Positions 33,764-44,390 of a DNA stretch of 64,000 nucleotides are shown here, one piece after another (within the stretch, counting starts at the first letter, position 1; each line of letters opens with the position of its first letter). The notes beneath the pieces were generated by a model, which worked only from the letters and a program-made list of their open reading frames with translations, was not told the origin of the DNA and did no database searches. Where the stretch lies: assembly GCA_028564705.1 (NCBI GenBank), contig JAPXFQ010002722.1, positions 2,002,001 to 2,066,000 on the forward strand. The letters are read 5' to 3'. The translations under genes and the position numbers were made by a program. The DNA is from Apricaphanius iberus. Taxonomy: Eukaryota > Chordata > Actinopteri > Cyprinodontiformes > Aphaniidae.

Positions 33764-33842
33764 CAATTCAATTCAATTCAGTTTATTTATATAGCGCCAT
33801 TTCACAACAGATGTCATCTCAAGGCACTTTACAAAAAGAGTT
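33764..33842 (-). mobile_element. Non-LTR retrotransposon 3' tail, minus orientation
   Basis: The complement of CAATTCAATTCAATTCAGTT, TTTATATAGCGCCATTTCAC and TCTCAAGGCACTTTAC is the common fish LINE or SINE ending with a CTTGAGATGACAT block, GGCGCTATATAAATAAA and an (AATTG)n tail. Only about 80 bp remain. Confidence 0.7.
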
Positions 33843-34974
33843 ATTACAATACAATGTTTAGTGTAGAAATTACAGAACCACAGAAGATTGCGTCGTGTAA
33901 TTCTCAGCAATCCCTCATAAGGCCATACTTTGAGTGGATCTATTGCATACCATCTGGGAACAAAGCAATCATTTGCATGAATTTGATGCTAATTCAGTTT
34001 GTCATGTGTTGGTTTCTAACCTTCAGTTATTGACAGGACAAACAGCATGCTCCTGTGGCAACTCCTGTTGTGTCAATTTATTTTAGATTTTTTCGTGTTG
34101 TAGCAGCATGCATGAAACAGCAGAATCCAAATTGAGGCTTTAGATGCCTACAGCTATGATTTTTTTTGTTTACCTTCCCACAATAGTATCTCAAAAGGGC
34201 AAAATGTCATGTATTCACACATAACTTTTCCACTGGGTTGTTGCCGTGTCTGGACTAGAAATGTCACTTATCCACAGACAGGTAAAAACTGTTCATAGTT
34301 TCCATTCAGTACTGACATTCTGTGGCCTGTAGTTCAGCCCTGCACAGCAGAGCACGTTCTTAGTTTAAAGGAAATACCTGATCATTTCTTCCACAGACAG
34401 TAAACCCCGATACAACAATAAAAAGTTTTTCGCAGATTTTTTTTTTCTTTTTTTTTTTTCTTGAGTGTGCACTTTAAAGGATCATGGGTGAGTCAAACAC
34501 AGCGTGAGTTTTACGCTGCCACTGTCTTGTTACCTAGTGGTTCTCCTGCCTTGCAGCGTTGTCACTGAGGCTTTCATCCTTTACACATGAAGTGATTCAT
34601 TCATGCAGGGGCAGCCAGAGACCCTCGGGGGTCTCTGACAGCAGTGCTCCATGCCAGTCCTGTGAAGTAGCAAGACTCAAACCCACTGTCAAGGAAAAAG
34701 GCATGGAATACACAAAGGACACGATGATATGATACCATTCAATAAAGAAAAAAAAAGACACAAAAACATCTTAAACTGAAATCCACTTTGACCCTTTTTT
34801 ATGATTCCCCTGCTTCTTTGTCTCCTTGTTACAACACAGGAACAACACAGTTTAGGTTTTGAGTGTTTGAATCGCGTAATAGGTTGTTTTAAATCATTTT
34901 TTGTTTTGCACAATAACATAATGTCTTAAGATAACTAGTTGTTAATCTATAGTCAATTCAGGCAAGAAAAGGTC
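33843..34974 (+). other. Intronic AT-rich sequence
   Basis: No gene or repeat recognised beyond poly-T runs (34438-34460). Confidence 0.4.
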
Positions 34975-35375
34975 TAGTTAAGTCCATTTGATTAGCATAT
35001 TTCAGCAACAAGGTAGCTCAAAGTGCTTTTCGTGATAAAAAACATAACAAAATAAACAAACTAAGGAAATAATACATGAATACAGTGATAAAATTAATCT
35101 ATGTTTTAATTCTTATTAATTGCTCTTAACAGATGGATTTTAGCCTTGATTTAAAATCACTCTGCGTTTCAGCAGTTTTACAGTTTTCTGGAAGTTTGTT
35201 CCAGGTTAGAGGAGCATAGAAACTCAGTCCTGCTTCTCCGTGTTTTCTTCTGATTCCAGGGATGCAGAGTAGCCTAGAACCAGAAGACCTGAGTGGTTTT
35301 GAAGGTTGATGCGACGACAACAGATCTTCAGTGTATTTTGGTGCTAAGCCATTCAGATATTTATAAACCAATAAT
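34975..35375 (-). mobile_element. Rex1/L2-type LINE 3' end, minus orientation
   Basis: The frame 35371-35126 reads MVYKYLNGLAPKYTEDLLSS, KPLRSSGSRLLCIPGIRRKH, GEAGLSFYAPLTWNKLPENC and KTAETQSDFKSRLKSIC, the extreme C-terminus of a Rex1/L2-type reverse transcriptase polyprotein. Downstream (toward lower coordinates) a 3' tail with the complement of AGCTCAAAGTGCTTTT is seen near 35018. It is severely 5' truncated, the usual fate of LINE copies. The coding tail is uninterrupted. Confidence 0.75.
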
Positions 35376-35386
35376 CACGTCATTGG

Positions 35387-35640
35387 ATGTTTCTTCTTGT
35401 TAAAGGGGAGTTTTTACTCTCTACATGATTCCTGAGGGATCGCTGTGGTTGGAGTCTGGATTAACGGGGCACAACTGCAAGTCAGTGACTCAATATTTAA
35501 GGGATTCCTTAAATAGAAAACTTTTAAACAGACTGAACTGTATGCAAGATTAAGTTGAAATGACTTTTCATGTAAAGTACATTGAGATAACACTTGTTGT
35601 AAATCGGCACTGTATAATTAAAGTGAACTGAAATGAATTA
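35387..35640 (+). mobile_element. Non-LTR retrotransposon 3' end, plus orientation
   Basis: GTTAAAGGGGAGTTTTTACT near 35400 and TGTAAAGTACATTGAGATAA followed by TCGGCACTGTATAATTAA near 35573-35625 form the 3' UTR and tail of a common fish LINE or SINE family. It abuts the minus-strand LINE end at 35375, so two retrotransposon ends point away from each other. Confidence 0.65.
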
Positions 35641-36330
35641 AATTATTGCGATCTCAATAAAATAAACAACTAAACTATTTTAAAGTGTATTCTCTAGGCT
35701 ACAAAGAGCCAAAATGGAAGGTGTTAGCTCATTACAGTGGGAGAAGGAAGAAAGGAATGATTTATTGTTTACCTAAGGTAAAAGTAGGGGGAGTATTGTT
35801 TTAAACCAAGTCAGTTATGGGCTGACAAAAACCAAAGTTAGACTAAAGTAAAATTAAGAACTTAAAGTGCTTTACTTAACAATTCTTATAAATCATTGTT
35901 GAATTAAGAAGCTTTATGAGTATTGATACCATAAATGTGTCTTTTATTAAGTAAAAAAAAAATGTTATTAATCATCAGAAACCTTATTAATCATCACACA
36001 AACATATCCATATTCAGAGTGATTTGATTTGCTAGAGGTCTGTTAGAGATATTGCATTCATGTAATTTTTATAGACTTACTATGTGCTAGATGAACAAAT
36101 GGACTTCACATTAACGTTTAGAACGCTGCACAAGAAGACTGCTTGTATTTACAAACTGGCCTGAATAATTAATGGGTGCTGGGTCTGCTTTGTACAGGCA
36201 ACCTCACGTTCATTAGTATTGAACAAATGGTTCTGCTAGGCTAGATAGTTTATTAATACAAATGAACATTAACAACCTCAACTGCTTTTTTCAGTAGTAA
36301 AAATAAGTGATTATGAACATTTAAATACCT
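35641..36330 (+). other. Intronic AT-rich sequence
   Basis: No feature recognised. Confidence 0.4.
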
Positions 36331-36336
36331 TCAAAC

Positions 36337-36680
36337 TTGTTGTTTTCAGTTTCTTGTTTTTGGTTCTGTTTAATTTGCTTGCTTAGTTTGCGTAAGTTTA
36401 CCATGTCTTTTTGGAGATTTCTTTGTGTGTTTGTGTTAGGTTTCTGCGTGGCAGAGGGCATACTTGTCCTCAACCCTGTCGTTGTTACGCCTGCCAAGTT
36501 ATCAGCCACCAATACAGCATATAATCTACTCAGTTGGCTCTGCTCCTTGTCAGATACTCCTTGTTTCCTTCATGTTTCGCCTTCTATTTATATGTATATA
36601 TGGACCTTTATCATTATGCTCCACTATCTGCCTGTTGCATTCGACAGATGTATCAAGTACCTGATAAAAGTAATGATTTA
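36337..36680 (+). repeat. Possible LTR-retrotransposon LTR remnant
   Basis: T-rich runs (TTTTTGGTTCTGTTTAATTT), then TTTCTGCGTGGCAGAGGGCA, CTGCCAAGTTATCAGCCACC, AATACAGCATATAATC and GCTCTGCTCCTTGTCAGAT resemble the promoter part of fish Gypsy-type LTRs. No TG/CA ends or target duplication could be fixed. The overlapping 114-codon frame is not considered a gene. Confidence 0.28.
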
Positions 36681-36689
36681 AAGGCAAAT

Positions 36690-37430
36690 GTGGCTATTCT
36701 GAAGATGTCATGCAACACTAAAATGATCTCCAACTGGAAAATGATCATCAAGCGTATCATCTTGGTCATATGTAACAGCAGAGCTTTTTTATGATTTAAA
36801 AATAATTTGTCAAGTAAGAAGAAAGTAGATTTTACAATTATATCATGTTTGATATATTATTAACTGCTAACGTTACTTTCTTTACCATGTCATTTAGAAT
36901 ATAATGCTTACAAACATCTTATAAAAGATTTCTAAAAATTTTTAAGTTAAGTTTAAATTGATCAATCTCACAGTCATTTCTGTGATATTGGGAAGAACAT
37001 AGTCTTTTTGTACCATGTAACATATTTTTCAACAGATTTTTAAATATTTAAATGTAAAAAATAATCTTACACCGATATACAAAAGCATGTATAAAATTTC
37101 AAGAGGTAATGCTAAATAATGTGAAATATTTCAAGCTGATTAATCTTTTTGGAATAATACCTATCTATCTTGATTGAAAGCTTTGAAAGCAGAGTGTGAT
37201 CTGACTTAATGTATGAATGAATATATTACTAAATCTGTGATCCATCCAGGACTTTTAAAAGAGCATGCAAAAGGACAACTCTGTAGGTTAAAGTTCACAT
37301 CTGACAGCAGAATTTGTCCTCCATGGGCACCTCTCAAAGCAGAACTTTTTGGCATTCTAGATGGGTGCACTTTTTGGCCAGTCCTGACAAATCCTATACC
37401 ACACCTCATGGACAGTATTCAACCAATGGT
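36690..37430 (+). other. Intronic AT-rich sequence
   Basis: No gene recognised. 37225-37265 is related in reverse orientation to about 28665-28725. Confidence 0.4.
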
Positions 37431-37530
37431 AAATGGCTTGTACTTGTTCAGGGCTTTATCTAGTCCAGAGGACGCCAAAGCGCTTCACACTACATTCAGT
37501 AATACACTCATTCACACACTGGTGATGTTG
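37431..37530 (+). mobile_element. Fragment of a fish non-LTR tail
   Basis: TGGTAAATGGCTTGTACTTG, AGGGCTTTATCTAGTCCAGA and CAAAGCGCTTCACACTACAT followed by CATTCACACACTGGTG resemble a very common fish retroposon 3' segment (TGTACTTATATAGCGC type). Only about 100 bp are present. Confidence 0.45.
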
Positions 37531-40500
37531 CCGCATCAGATTTAGCCTCCCCATTTGCCTGTCCATCATGGATCCAGCATTGATCAGATATGTTATATTA
37601 TATTATTATGGTAAACATAATAATATAATATAATATGTTTTGGTAAACATATTTTTATATGTTACCAAAACAGAGTTAAAGTTATTGTCCACAGATGTGG
37701 ACGTTGTGCATGAAAGGGTTCAATTATTGACCTCAGTTACCGTAGGGATCATATTTTTTGCTCTTGAGAGCATGACTTATAGATGTTTCAGGGTTCCAGC
37801 ATATTTTACAGATGTTGAATAAGATACTATGCATGTTCTGCCAGATTGTATTGCTCTGTTTGTTCACCTCAAAGTGTTTCTTGTGAAACAAACCCAAAGC
37901 TTTTTGACTGAGTAACATCCCTGTTGGACAATGCCTGCAACCCACATGGACGAGTTTGTTTTTTTTCACCTTTTTTACAAATATGGATGAACATTTGGTG
38001 CATTTTTTTATTATCCTACTCAGTTGCACATTTCTTCAAATCCAAGTGTTGCAATTTCTAATAATTGAACAGTATTTTCTCATGCTGTACGTTTGTGCTT
38101 ACTGTGTAGTATTTTATTCTTAGTTCTATTTTATGTATCCACATGTTTCAATTTGCCTATCACTTGGTTGCCGATATGTCTGAATTTCCCTATTGAGGCA
38201 TATTAAAGGTTATTCCTTTTAGTGATCTAGTGATTAATGATGTACTAGTGACTTTAAGGGTTAAATAGGTTAGAGTTTCACGTTAGAATGATAATCTAAA
38301 AATTCAATCATTTTTAACCACTGCTCGAGCAGTAATCAGATTTTACTTTTTTTTTTTATTAATCAGATTTTTCTGGGGTTTTTTAAGTAATCAGATTTGT
38401 CTGTTTTTTTAAAAAATCCATTTAAAAGGAACTTAAATTAAGCAGACTGTTGCTCCAAAGCTAACAACATTAGGTGTCTTGTTTTCTTTACTGTATATTA
38501 ATTTGGTTATTTTGCTAATTATTGTTCATTTGTCACATTAACAAGTTACAACTGTCCCACTGCTTGCCACCTTTAAATAGATGCAGCCATGCATTAGTAA
38601 AAAATTTTAACACTACAGGCATTTTAATTACCAAGTTTGAGGGGGGGTGGGGGGGCTAAGCAACTTCTTCTCTAGCAATTTTTCCTATCCTCTGTTTTGA
38701 TTCTAATCAAATAAAAAATGCAACATTTCTTACCTTGCATGATTTCCTGCTTGGTAAGTATGACTGTTGTTTTACATTAAATTTCAAGTGCACAGCTGCA
38801 TCTTCTCTGAGACTCAACTAGAGCAACATGAACAATGGGATGCTCTGAAAGACTGAGGCTAATCACCAGGTATCATAAATGCTTGATAACAGTTCTTGGT
38901 GGCAAGGGAGGTGGATACTTTTTTTTTATATAGGGACAGGTTGGTTTGGATTGCTTTTGTTCTGGTAATAAAAGAAATCAGTTGAAAAATCTGTTTTGTA
39001 TTTACTCAGTCTGTGTGGGAATAACATTCATTTGATGATCTGAGTGATAAAAGTAACCAACATTACATCAGCACTGTCAGTTTCATCCTAACTGTGGTTG
39101 AGGAATGAAGATGAATATTTTACTCTACCTTTCAGCAGGATAAGACCTGATGGCAACCCACAATGTGGCCTCCTGCACAATAACTTTAACATGCTTCACT
39201 TTTTTTAGCATATTTTTAGCAGGTGCCGTTAAAGGGACTCATGCACTCAATACCCAGATTGTTGGAAGCTGAAGTTATTTGTTCTGATTCCTTCACCTGC
39301 AGATGTATAAATGTGCCACAGCCCAATCACTGTTTATGTTTTCCTCCTAACTTCCCTCATTACTGAATACAATGCCAGCATTTCTCTTGGACAGTGTTGC
39401 AAATACGTTTTGTTTCTTTGGGACTCTCAGTAACCAGTTTATGGATGATTTGAAGATGTGTGTGCTTTTCCCTTGCTGGGATCCCTATTCCATGGGGAAT
39501 CCAACAAATGCCAATCCTCATTTGCAGATGACCTGATCCTAGCATTGCATTAATGGCATGGGAATAATGAACTGTTCATTACAGCAGGTCTGCTAGATCA
39601 TTTTCATTGCAGCCAGAGTAAGGAAGTGTTGAGAATCACATTGCTGCCACATCAGATGAGTGTTACAATGAATGAATTGAAGCCGTGCCAGCCGATGTGG
39701 GTGTGACAACGTAGCAGTCTCAGCATGTGGTCAGCATGGCATATCCTGCTTTAAAGTCTCTAATAACCAAACCTTGACAAAGGTCACACATCATGGATGA
39801 GGTGCCATTGCTGCCTCCAGGGTAGCGATTGCATAATTATCTCTTTATCAGTCATAAATCAGAATAGAAAATACTGCCAATAACACATCCCTTGTAATTT
39901 CAGCTACAAACCCAGTTCATTACACACAGTAATGAGGACAAAACAAGTTTAAAAAGAATGTCCTGTGCTTCAACATTAATAAGGCAGACTGTCTTCAGAT
40001 TAAGATCTTGGCTGAGTATCACATAAACCAACCTGCAACCAGAACTCTTCCACGAAGAGCACCTCAAGGTTGATTCGTAGTTCTGTTTTTCAGTGACTTA
40101 GGTAGCACTAATGTGCTTTTACTGAGTTAATTTAGTGACCCCTTGGAAAAACTGCCCCGTTGTCTCGATAAATGTTTTCCTCCTCTGCCCAATGAGTCTT
40201 CCTGCATGTGTGAGAATCAGAGTCCTGCTGTAGCACAGCAGCTGATGGATGAGCTCGTAACTGTTTTAAACACTCAAATGAGCCTGCAGGAAGATGTATG
40301 ACCCATCAAACAGTTCAACCTCGCCGCTAAAGTGAGGCGGGGATGATAGAGAATAGTGGAGAATAAAACGTGCCTCCTTTTACAAATTCAAATATGGCTA
40401 GAGGACAACTGTAAATCTACTCTCTAGTCCCTTCCCAACTTTTCTGCTCTGATATTATCGTCCTTGTAGTTTTTCGCTTAATGTCTTTTATTATCTTTTG

Positions 40501-40546
40501 CTAAAATATTTGTTTCATAAATTTTTCTTCTCTCATTTCTTTACAG
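37531..40546 (+). other. Intronic AT-rich sequence before the TM3 exon
   Basis: A T/A-rich palindromic patch at about 37590-37665 (ATAATATAATATAATATG repeats) and a G-run near 38641. No gene or repeat family recognised. The last 25 bp form the polypyrimidine tract and acceptor of the tetraspanin exon. Confidence 0.45.
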
Positions 40547-40621
40547 TTCTTCATCCTTCTCCTTCTCATCTTTTTCCTGGAAATTCTGGCCATCATGCTT
40601 TTCTTCATCTATCAAAATGAG
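40547..40621 (+). CDS. tspan4: Tetraspanin (TSPAN4/9 subfamily) TM3 exon
   Basis: Second exon of the same gene: 75 bp, 25 codons, phase 0. The acceptor is tctttacag and the donor follows directly as gtaaga. The translation runs FFILLLLIFFLEILAIML then FFIYQNE: a hydrophobic third membrane segment with the glutamate commonly found in the middle of tetraspanin TM3. Joined to the upstream exon it reads KESRPLLLA then FFILLLL, the expected TM2-loop-TM3 transition, and the 25-codon length matches the homologous exon in TSPAN4 and TSPAN9. The intron between the two exons is about 24.5 kb and full of transposable elements. Later exons (large extracellular loop with the CCG motif, TM4) were not found in the remaining 23 kb. 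Confidence 0.88.
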
Positions 40622-41528
40622 GTAAGACACACCGATTACTTTTAATGCTAAATGTGATTATTTTCTCTGCCTGCACATGGGGAGAAACAGTGCTGTGGAG
40701 GAGGCCTGTCTCGTTTCTGCCCTTCACAGGTCACGCAGATTGCTCACTTCTCAGATTGAAAGTGGCATGTAAAATCATGGGTGTCCATAGCGAGGAGGTT
40801 TTGAAGACTCTGGGAACAGAGATGAGCTTCTCATCTTCCCACAAAAGCTTAGTGAAAATGTTTCAGAATATTTTTTCTTCAGTGTAAGGAGAGCTCAGGG
40901 ATGCTCATGTTGGTGGTTGTAAGGAAATAATTTCCTTTTTCGATAATACATTTCAACAAGTCTCAACTAATTTATTTTGATTCTTTTTTCTTGTAAATAA
41001 ACAAGAAAAGGGAAGTGGAAATTGACTGAATGAGGTAAGCATTTTATTAAAATTTTTTATTGCTTTGCTTTGTGGGTTACTTTCTAGAAACAAAGTCACA
41101 TGACTTTTTAATGGAGATAAAACAAAGTTTATTTGAAAGCAGAGGCAGTTTGCTTTCTGAATGTAACGGAATAGCACAAGGACTGTCTTAAATGGGATTA
41201 CATGAGATGACCAAGATAATTATGTTGGCACTAGAATGAAATTGCAGGGTGCTGAGGAATGGAATCATTTATTAATCAAACCTGATTTAAAATATTTGTT
41301 CCTACAAAACAATCTTCCATGTAGGACTGGAAATTATATGTAATATAACTTCTAAATGAATTCTTTCCCCATTCAATAACTTACTCCAATTACACCTAAA
41401 ATCGTATTTTGGGATGTCTCCCAGCTTTGCACCACTAAGGACTATTAGTTTTTACAAAACAGCCTAAGACTGGATAGGTTACAGCAATTGTAAGCAGGTT
41501 TTAAATCAGGAATCATGTTCTCTGGGCT
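40622..41528 (+). other. Tetraspanin intron following the TM3 exon
   Basis: Begins with the donor gtaaga. No feature recognised. Open frames of about 75-80 codons on both strands show no conserved sequence. Confidence 0.45.
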
Positions 41529-41590
41529 TTGACTGACTCATTCTAATCCTTGAACCTGCTTTGGTTCAAGGATTAGAATGAGTCAGTCAA
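41529..41590. repeat. Perfect 28-bp inverted repeat with a 6-nt loop
   Basis: The left arm is 41529-41556 (starts TTGACTGACTCATT, ends CCTTGAACC), the loop TGCTTT is 41557-41562, and the right arm is 41563-41590. All 28 pairs are perfect complements. The right arm runs into the left end of the adjacent MITE. Confidence 0.97.
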
Positions 41591-41770
41591 TGGTTCTCAA
41601 TCCTGGTCCTCAGGACCCAATGTTTTCGATGTTTTAGATGTGATTTTGCTCTTCAAAATGCTGCAGACGCTGGTAAATCATAATGTTTTTTGAATCGGGT
41701 ATATAGAAATTGGAAAGCGCCTAAAACCTGAAGGACAGTGGACCCTGACAACCAGAATTGAGAACCACTG
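41588..41770. mobile_element. hAT-type MITE (CAGTGGTTCTCAA ends)
   Basis: The left end CAATGGTTCTCAATCCTGGT and the right end, reversed, CAGTGGTTCTCAATTCTGGT match at 18 of 20 positions. The interior has TTTAGATGTGATTTTG and the complement-like TTGAATCGGGTATAT arms of a palindromic fish MITE. A clear 8-bp duplication is not visible. Confidence 0.7.
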
Positions 41771-42025
41771 ATCAAGACCATCACATTGTAGCTCTGGTTG
41801 TGTGTTTCCGGTCACTGCCCTGTTGTACAACCTCTCATAGTTTTTTTCCGTATCCGTTGCTAAAAAAACAACAACAAAAACATATTCACAGTATGACGCT
41901 GGCACTTCCGAGTTTTATGATTAGGAACGTTAGCTTTCTTGCACACATAACATTTTGTATTTAGGCTAAACAGTTTCCTTTTGCTCTCCTCTTACCATAT
42001 CACATGTTTGCCGTGTCTCCTACAT

Positions 42026-42353
42026 CAAGGGTCCACAACCATGTTGGGGTGCAGTGTAAAAAAAATATATATTAAAAGTACATGGGTATATAAATTCTGT
42101 GGTATTGATAATCAATACTGCGAAAGCATTTTGAAAAACTTGAAGCCTCCTTGTGCTTCGATTGGTGTGCTTTGCAAATAGAAAGATGGACAGATTTGAG
42201 GCAGAAGGAAGACAAGCGTGTAAGTCGTGACTGGAGAGGAACACCCAGAGGTTAGTTATTGCTTTCATTTCATACAGAAAGCAATAACTCAAATCTGGTC
42301 TGATACATTTTCAGTAGTGGAGTCTGTAGGGAACTAAAAGTTAGGCACCCCTG
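42026..42353. mobile_element. Small hAT-type element with 8-bp target duplication
   Basis: The left end CAAGGGTCCACAACC and the right end GGCACCCCTG are degenerate inverted hAT ends. Flanks TCCTACAT (42018-42025) and CCCTACAT (42354-42361) match at 7 of 8 positions. 328 bp, no coding capacity. Confidence 0.65.
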
Positions 42354-43885
42354 CCCTACATTATCCAATCCAAACTACTATTGCTTCTTCTTTTTAAACG
42401 TACAGTGGAATTACATTTTTTTTGCATACTGGGCCTTATTTATAGCTTAAAAGCATTACATTATTACTTTACTCACCTAGACAAGTTTGCAGCCACTTGG
42501 GGTCATTTGGGAGAAGTTTATATCCATTCACCATCAACTTATATGCATATAATGGGAGTCTTGGAGCACCCAAAGTGCAGCCACTAAATAAGGTTTTATC
42601 TGCTACAATACTCCTTCATTTCAGCAAAAAATTTTTATAAATCACTAGCACTATTCCCTTGTAAGTTCAGAGCGTCTTGGAGGTGTTGCGTTGTTGTTTT
42701 CAGGTGTGTTTTAGAGACTTTAAATCAAACTAAACTAACATGCAATTTCAATGATGTCACTGCGATGTGGCATCCCAGTTGTAATCTGAGCAGGGCTTTC
42801 ACTCTGTGCTATACAGCGTTCAGTTAGACAGAACTCTCTACCGCAGACATATGTTTCGCGTTAGCATGTTTCCAAACTGAACAAACAAATTGAACAAGTG
42901 GACTAAGTTCAGCTTATACATGCTCCCTTTCCGCCACCTGCTTACACTACAGCTGCAATGGTGGGAGGCTGCTACGTCATTGATATAACTGGTTAGTGTA
43001 AGTAGGAATTTGCTGGATTAAAAGCCTGTAAAACACCAGTAAACTGTAATGGTAGGCAAAATTAAAGGTATGAGGTAGAAATAATATAAATATAACCAAA
43101 TTCTGACTATACCACCATACCATGGTGATGCATTTTGATGATGTCATCAAGCTGTGTATCTACCATGTACACAACGACAATGATGTTCATTGTTTTTCTC
43201 CACACTAGACATTGAAAGTTTAAAGTTTGTTGTTTTGTCATTTAACGGAAAAGAAACCTGTGGAACGTGAAGCATTTTTTAAAATTCAAATATGTGCAGG
43301 TTTTTTTTTTTTGTGCATTATCAAATGTATAAATAAATAACCAGGAAGGCAGAAAATGTTGACGTTTATTTGAATAATATTTAGCTTTTATTTTATATCA
43401 AATATCTTTATCAATATTTTTGTCGTGAGATTTTTTTTGTGTTGCATTATTTTGGAAAAAGAATTTAATATTTTTTAAATGCATTTAACACAAGAAATGT
43501 TAACCCTAACTCTATGGTTGAAGTTGTTCTGCTGCAATGTGTTTGGAAAGTGAGAATGTTCATAAGCAGTCATTTTATATATAAAAATGTATACAGCTTG
43601 TTATTTGTGAAGAAATTACAAACATTATATCATTTTCCTTCCACTTAGTCATTCTGTACTACTTTCCTCTCCTTCATTGCATCATGCTTAAGGTCTTATT
43701 TCTGAACTGTCAAAATGCCTAACCATTATAGTTAATGTCAGAACTCATCACAACATGAGAGGCTGTTTCTAACAGGTCTTCACCAATAGTTTACTGGAAA
43801 ACAAAAACAAAAGACAACTGGTCTTATAATGATTGAGGATAAATCAGACTTGATTTCCAGATGTCTAAAGCGCAGGATAAAGCAT
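42354..43885 (+). other. Intronic AT-rich sequence
   Basis: No gene or repeat recognised in about 1.5 kb. Confidence 0.4.
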
Positions 43886-43889
43886 TCTT

Positions 43890-44240
43890 GTTATGTTTCA
43901 GGCAAGGTTACTTTTTGTTTTTATCTCTAAGTTTTTAAATAGCACACATCATTGCCAAGTAAAAGTATGCTCTGCTCTTGTTTGGTTTATATCTCAGCTT
44001 GTCAAAGCTTTCTGTTGCAAACTGATTTTTTTTCCCCATTTCTGACTTGGAAGATTTTCACAAACCCCCTTTTAAAAAGCCTCTCTGTTAGCCTCTTTGG
44101 CTGCTCTGCCTGTGCTGCTCTTTTGATGTCCATCCACAGATTTTCAACAGTTTTTAGGTTGGGCCACTGTGAAGCCTACATGCACAACCTCCAGCTTGCA
44201 CCTGTAGAAGTGGTTTGTTCTGGATTTTGAGGTGCAGGAT
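43890..44240 (-). pseudogene. Tc1/mariner transposase C-terminal relic
   Basis: Near 44120-44160 the complement of GATGTCCATCCACAGATTTT reads ENLWMDIK, the block after the last catalytic region in fish Tc1-like transposases (PIENLWMDIKRA). The frame continues with AAQAEQPKRLTE-like residues before breaking. Stops and a frameshift disable it, and no inverted repeats were found. Confidence 0.5.
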
Positions 44241-44390
44241 CATCCTACTTTCATGTTTAATGTTTGGTTCAAATCATTGAAATTCCCGCCTTCTTAATTT
44301 TTCGACGTTTAGCCAAATCCATTTTCCACAATGCAAATGCCTTAAAGTTAAAAGTGTAAGAAAAAATCAACAATCCATATGTACTCTATC

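Noticed and set aside
33629..34033. 134-codon frame with IYIYIY tract
   Set aside because: Generated by the (TA)n microsatellite, followed by unrelated sequence.
36337..36681. 114-codon hydrophobic frame with a signal-peptide-like start
   Set aside because: The sequence resembles an LTR promoter remnant; no conserved protein motif was seen and overlapping frames in other phases are equally open.
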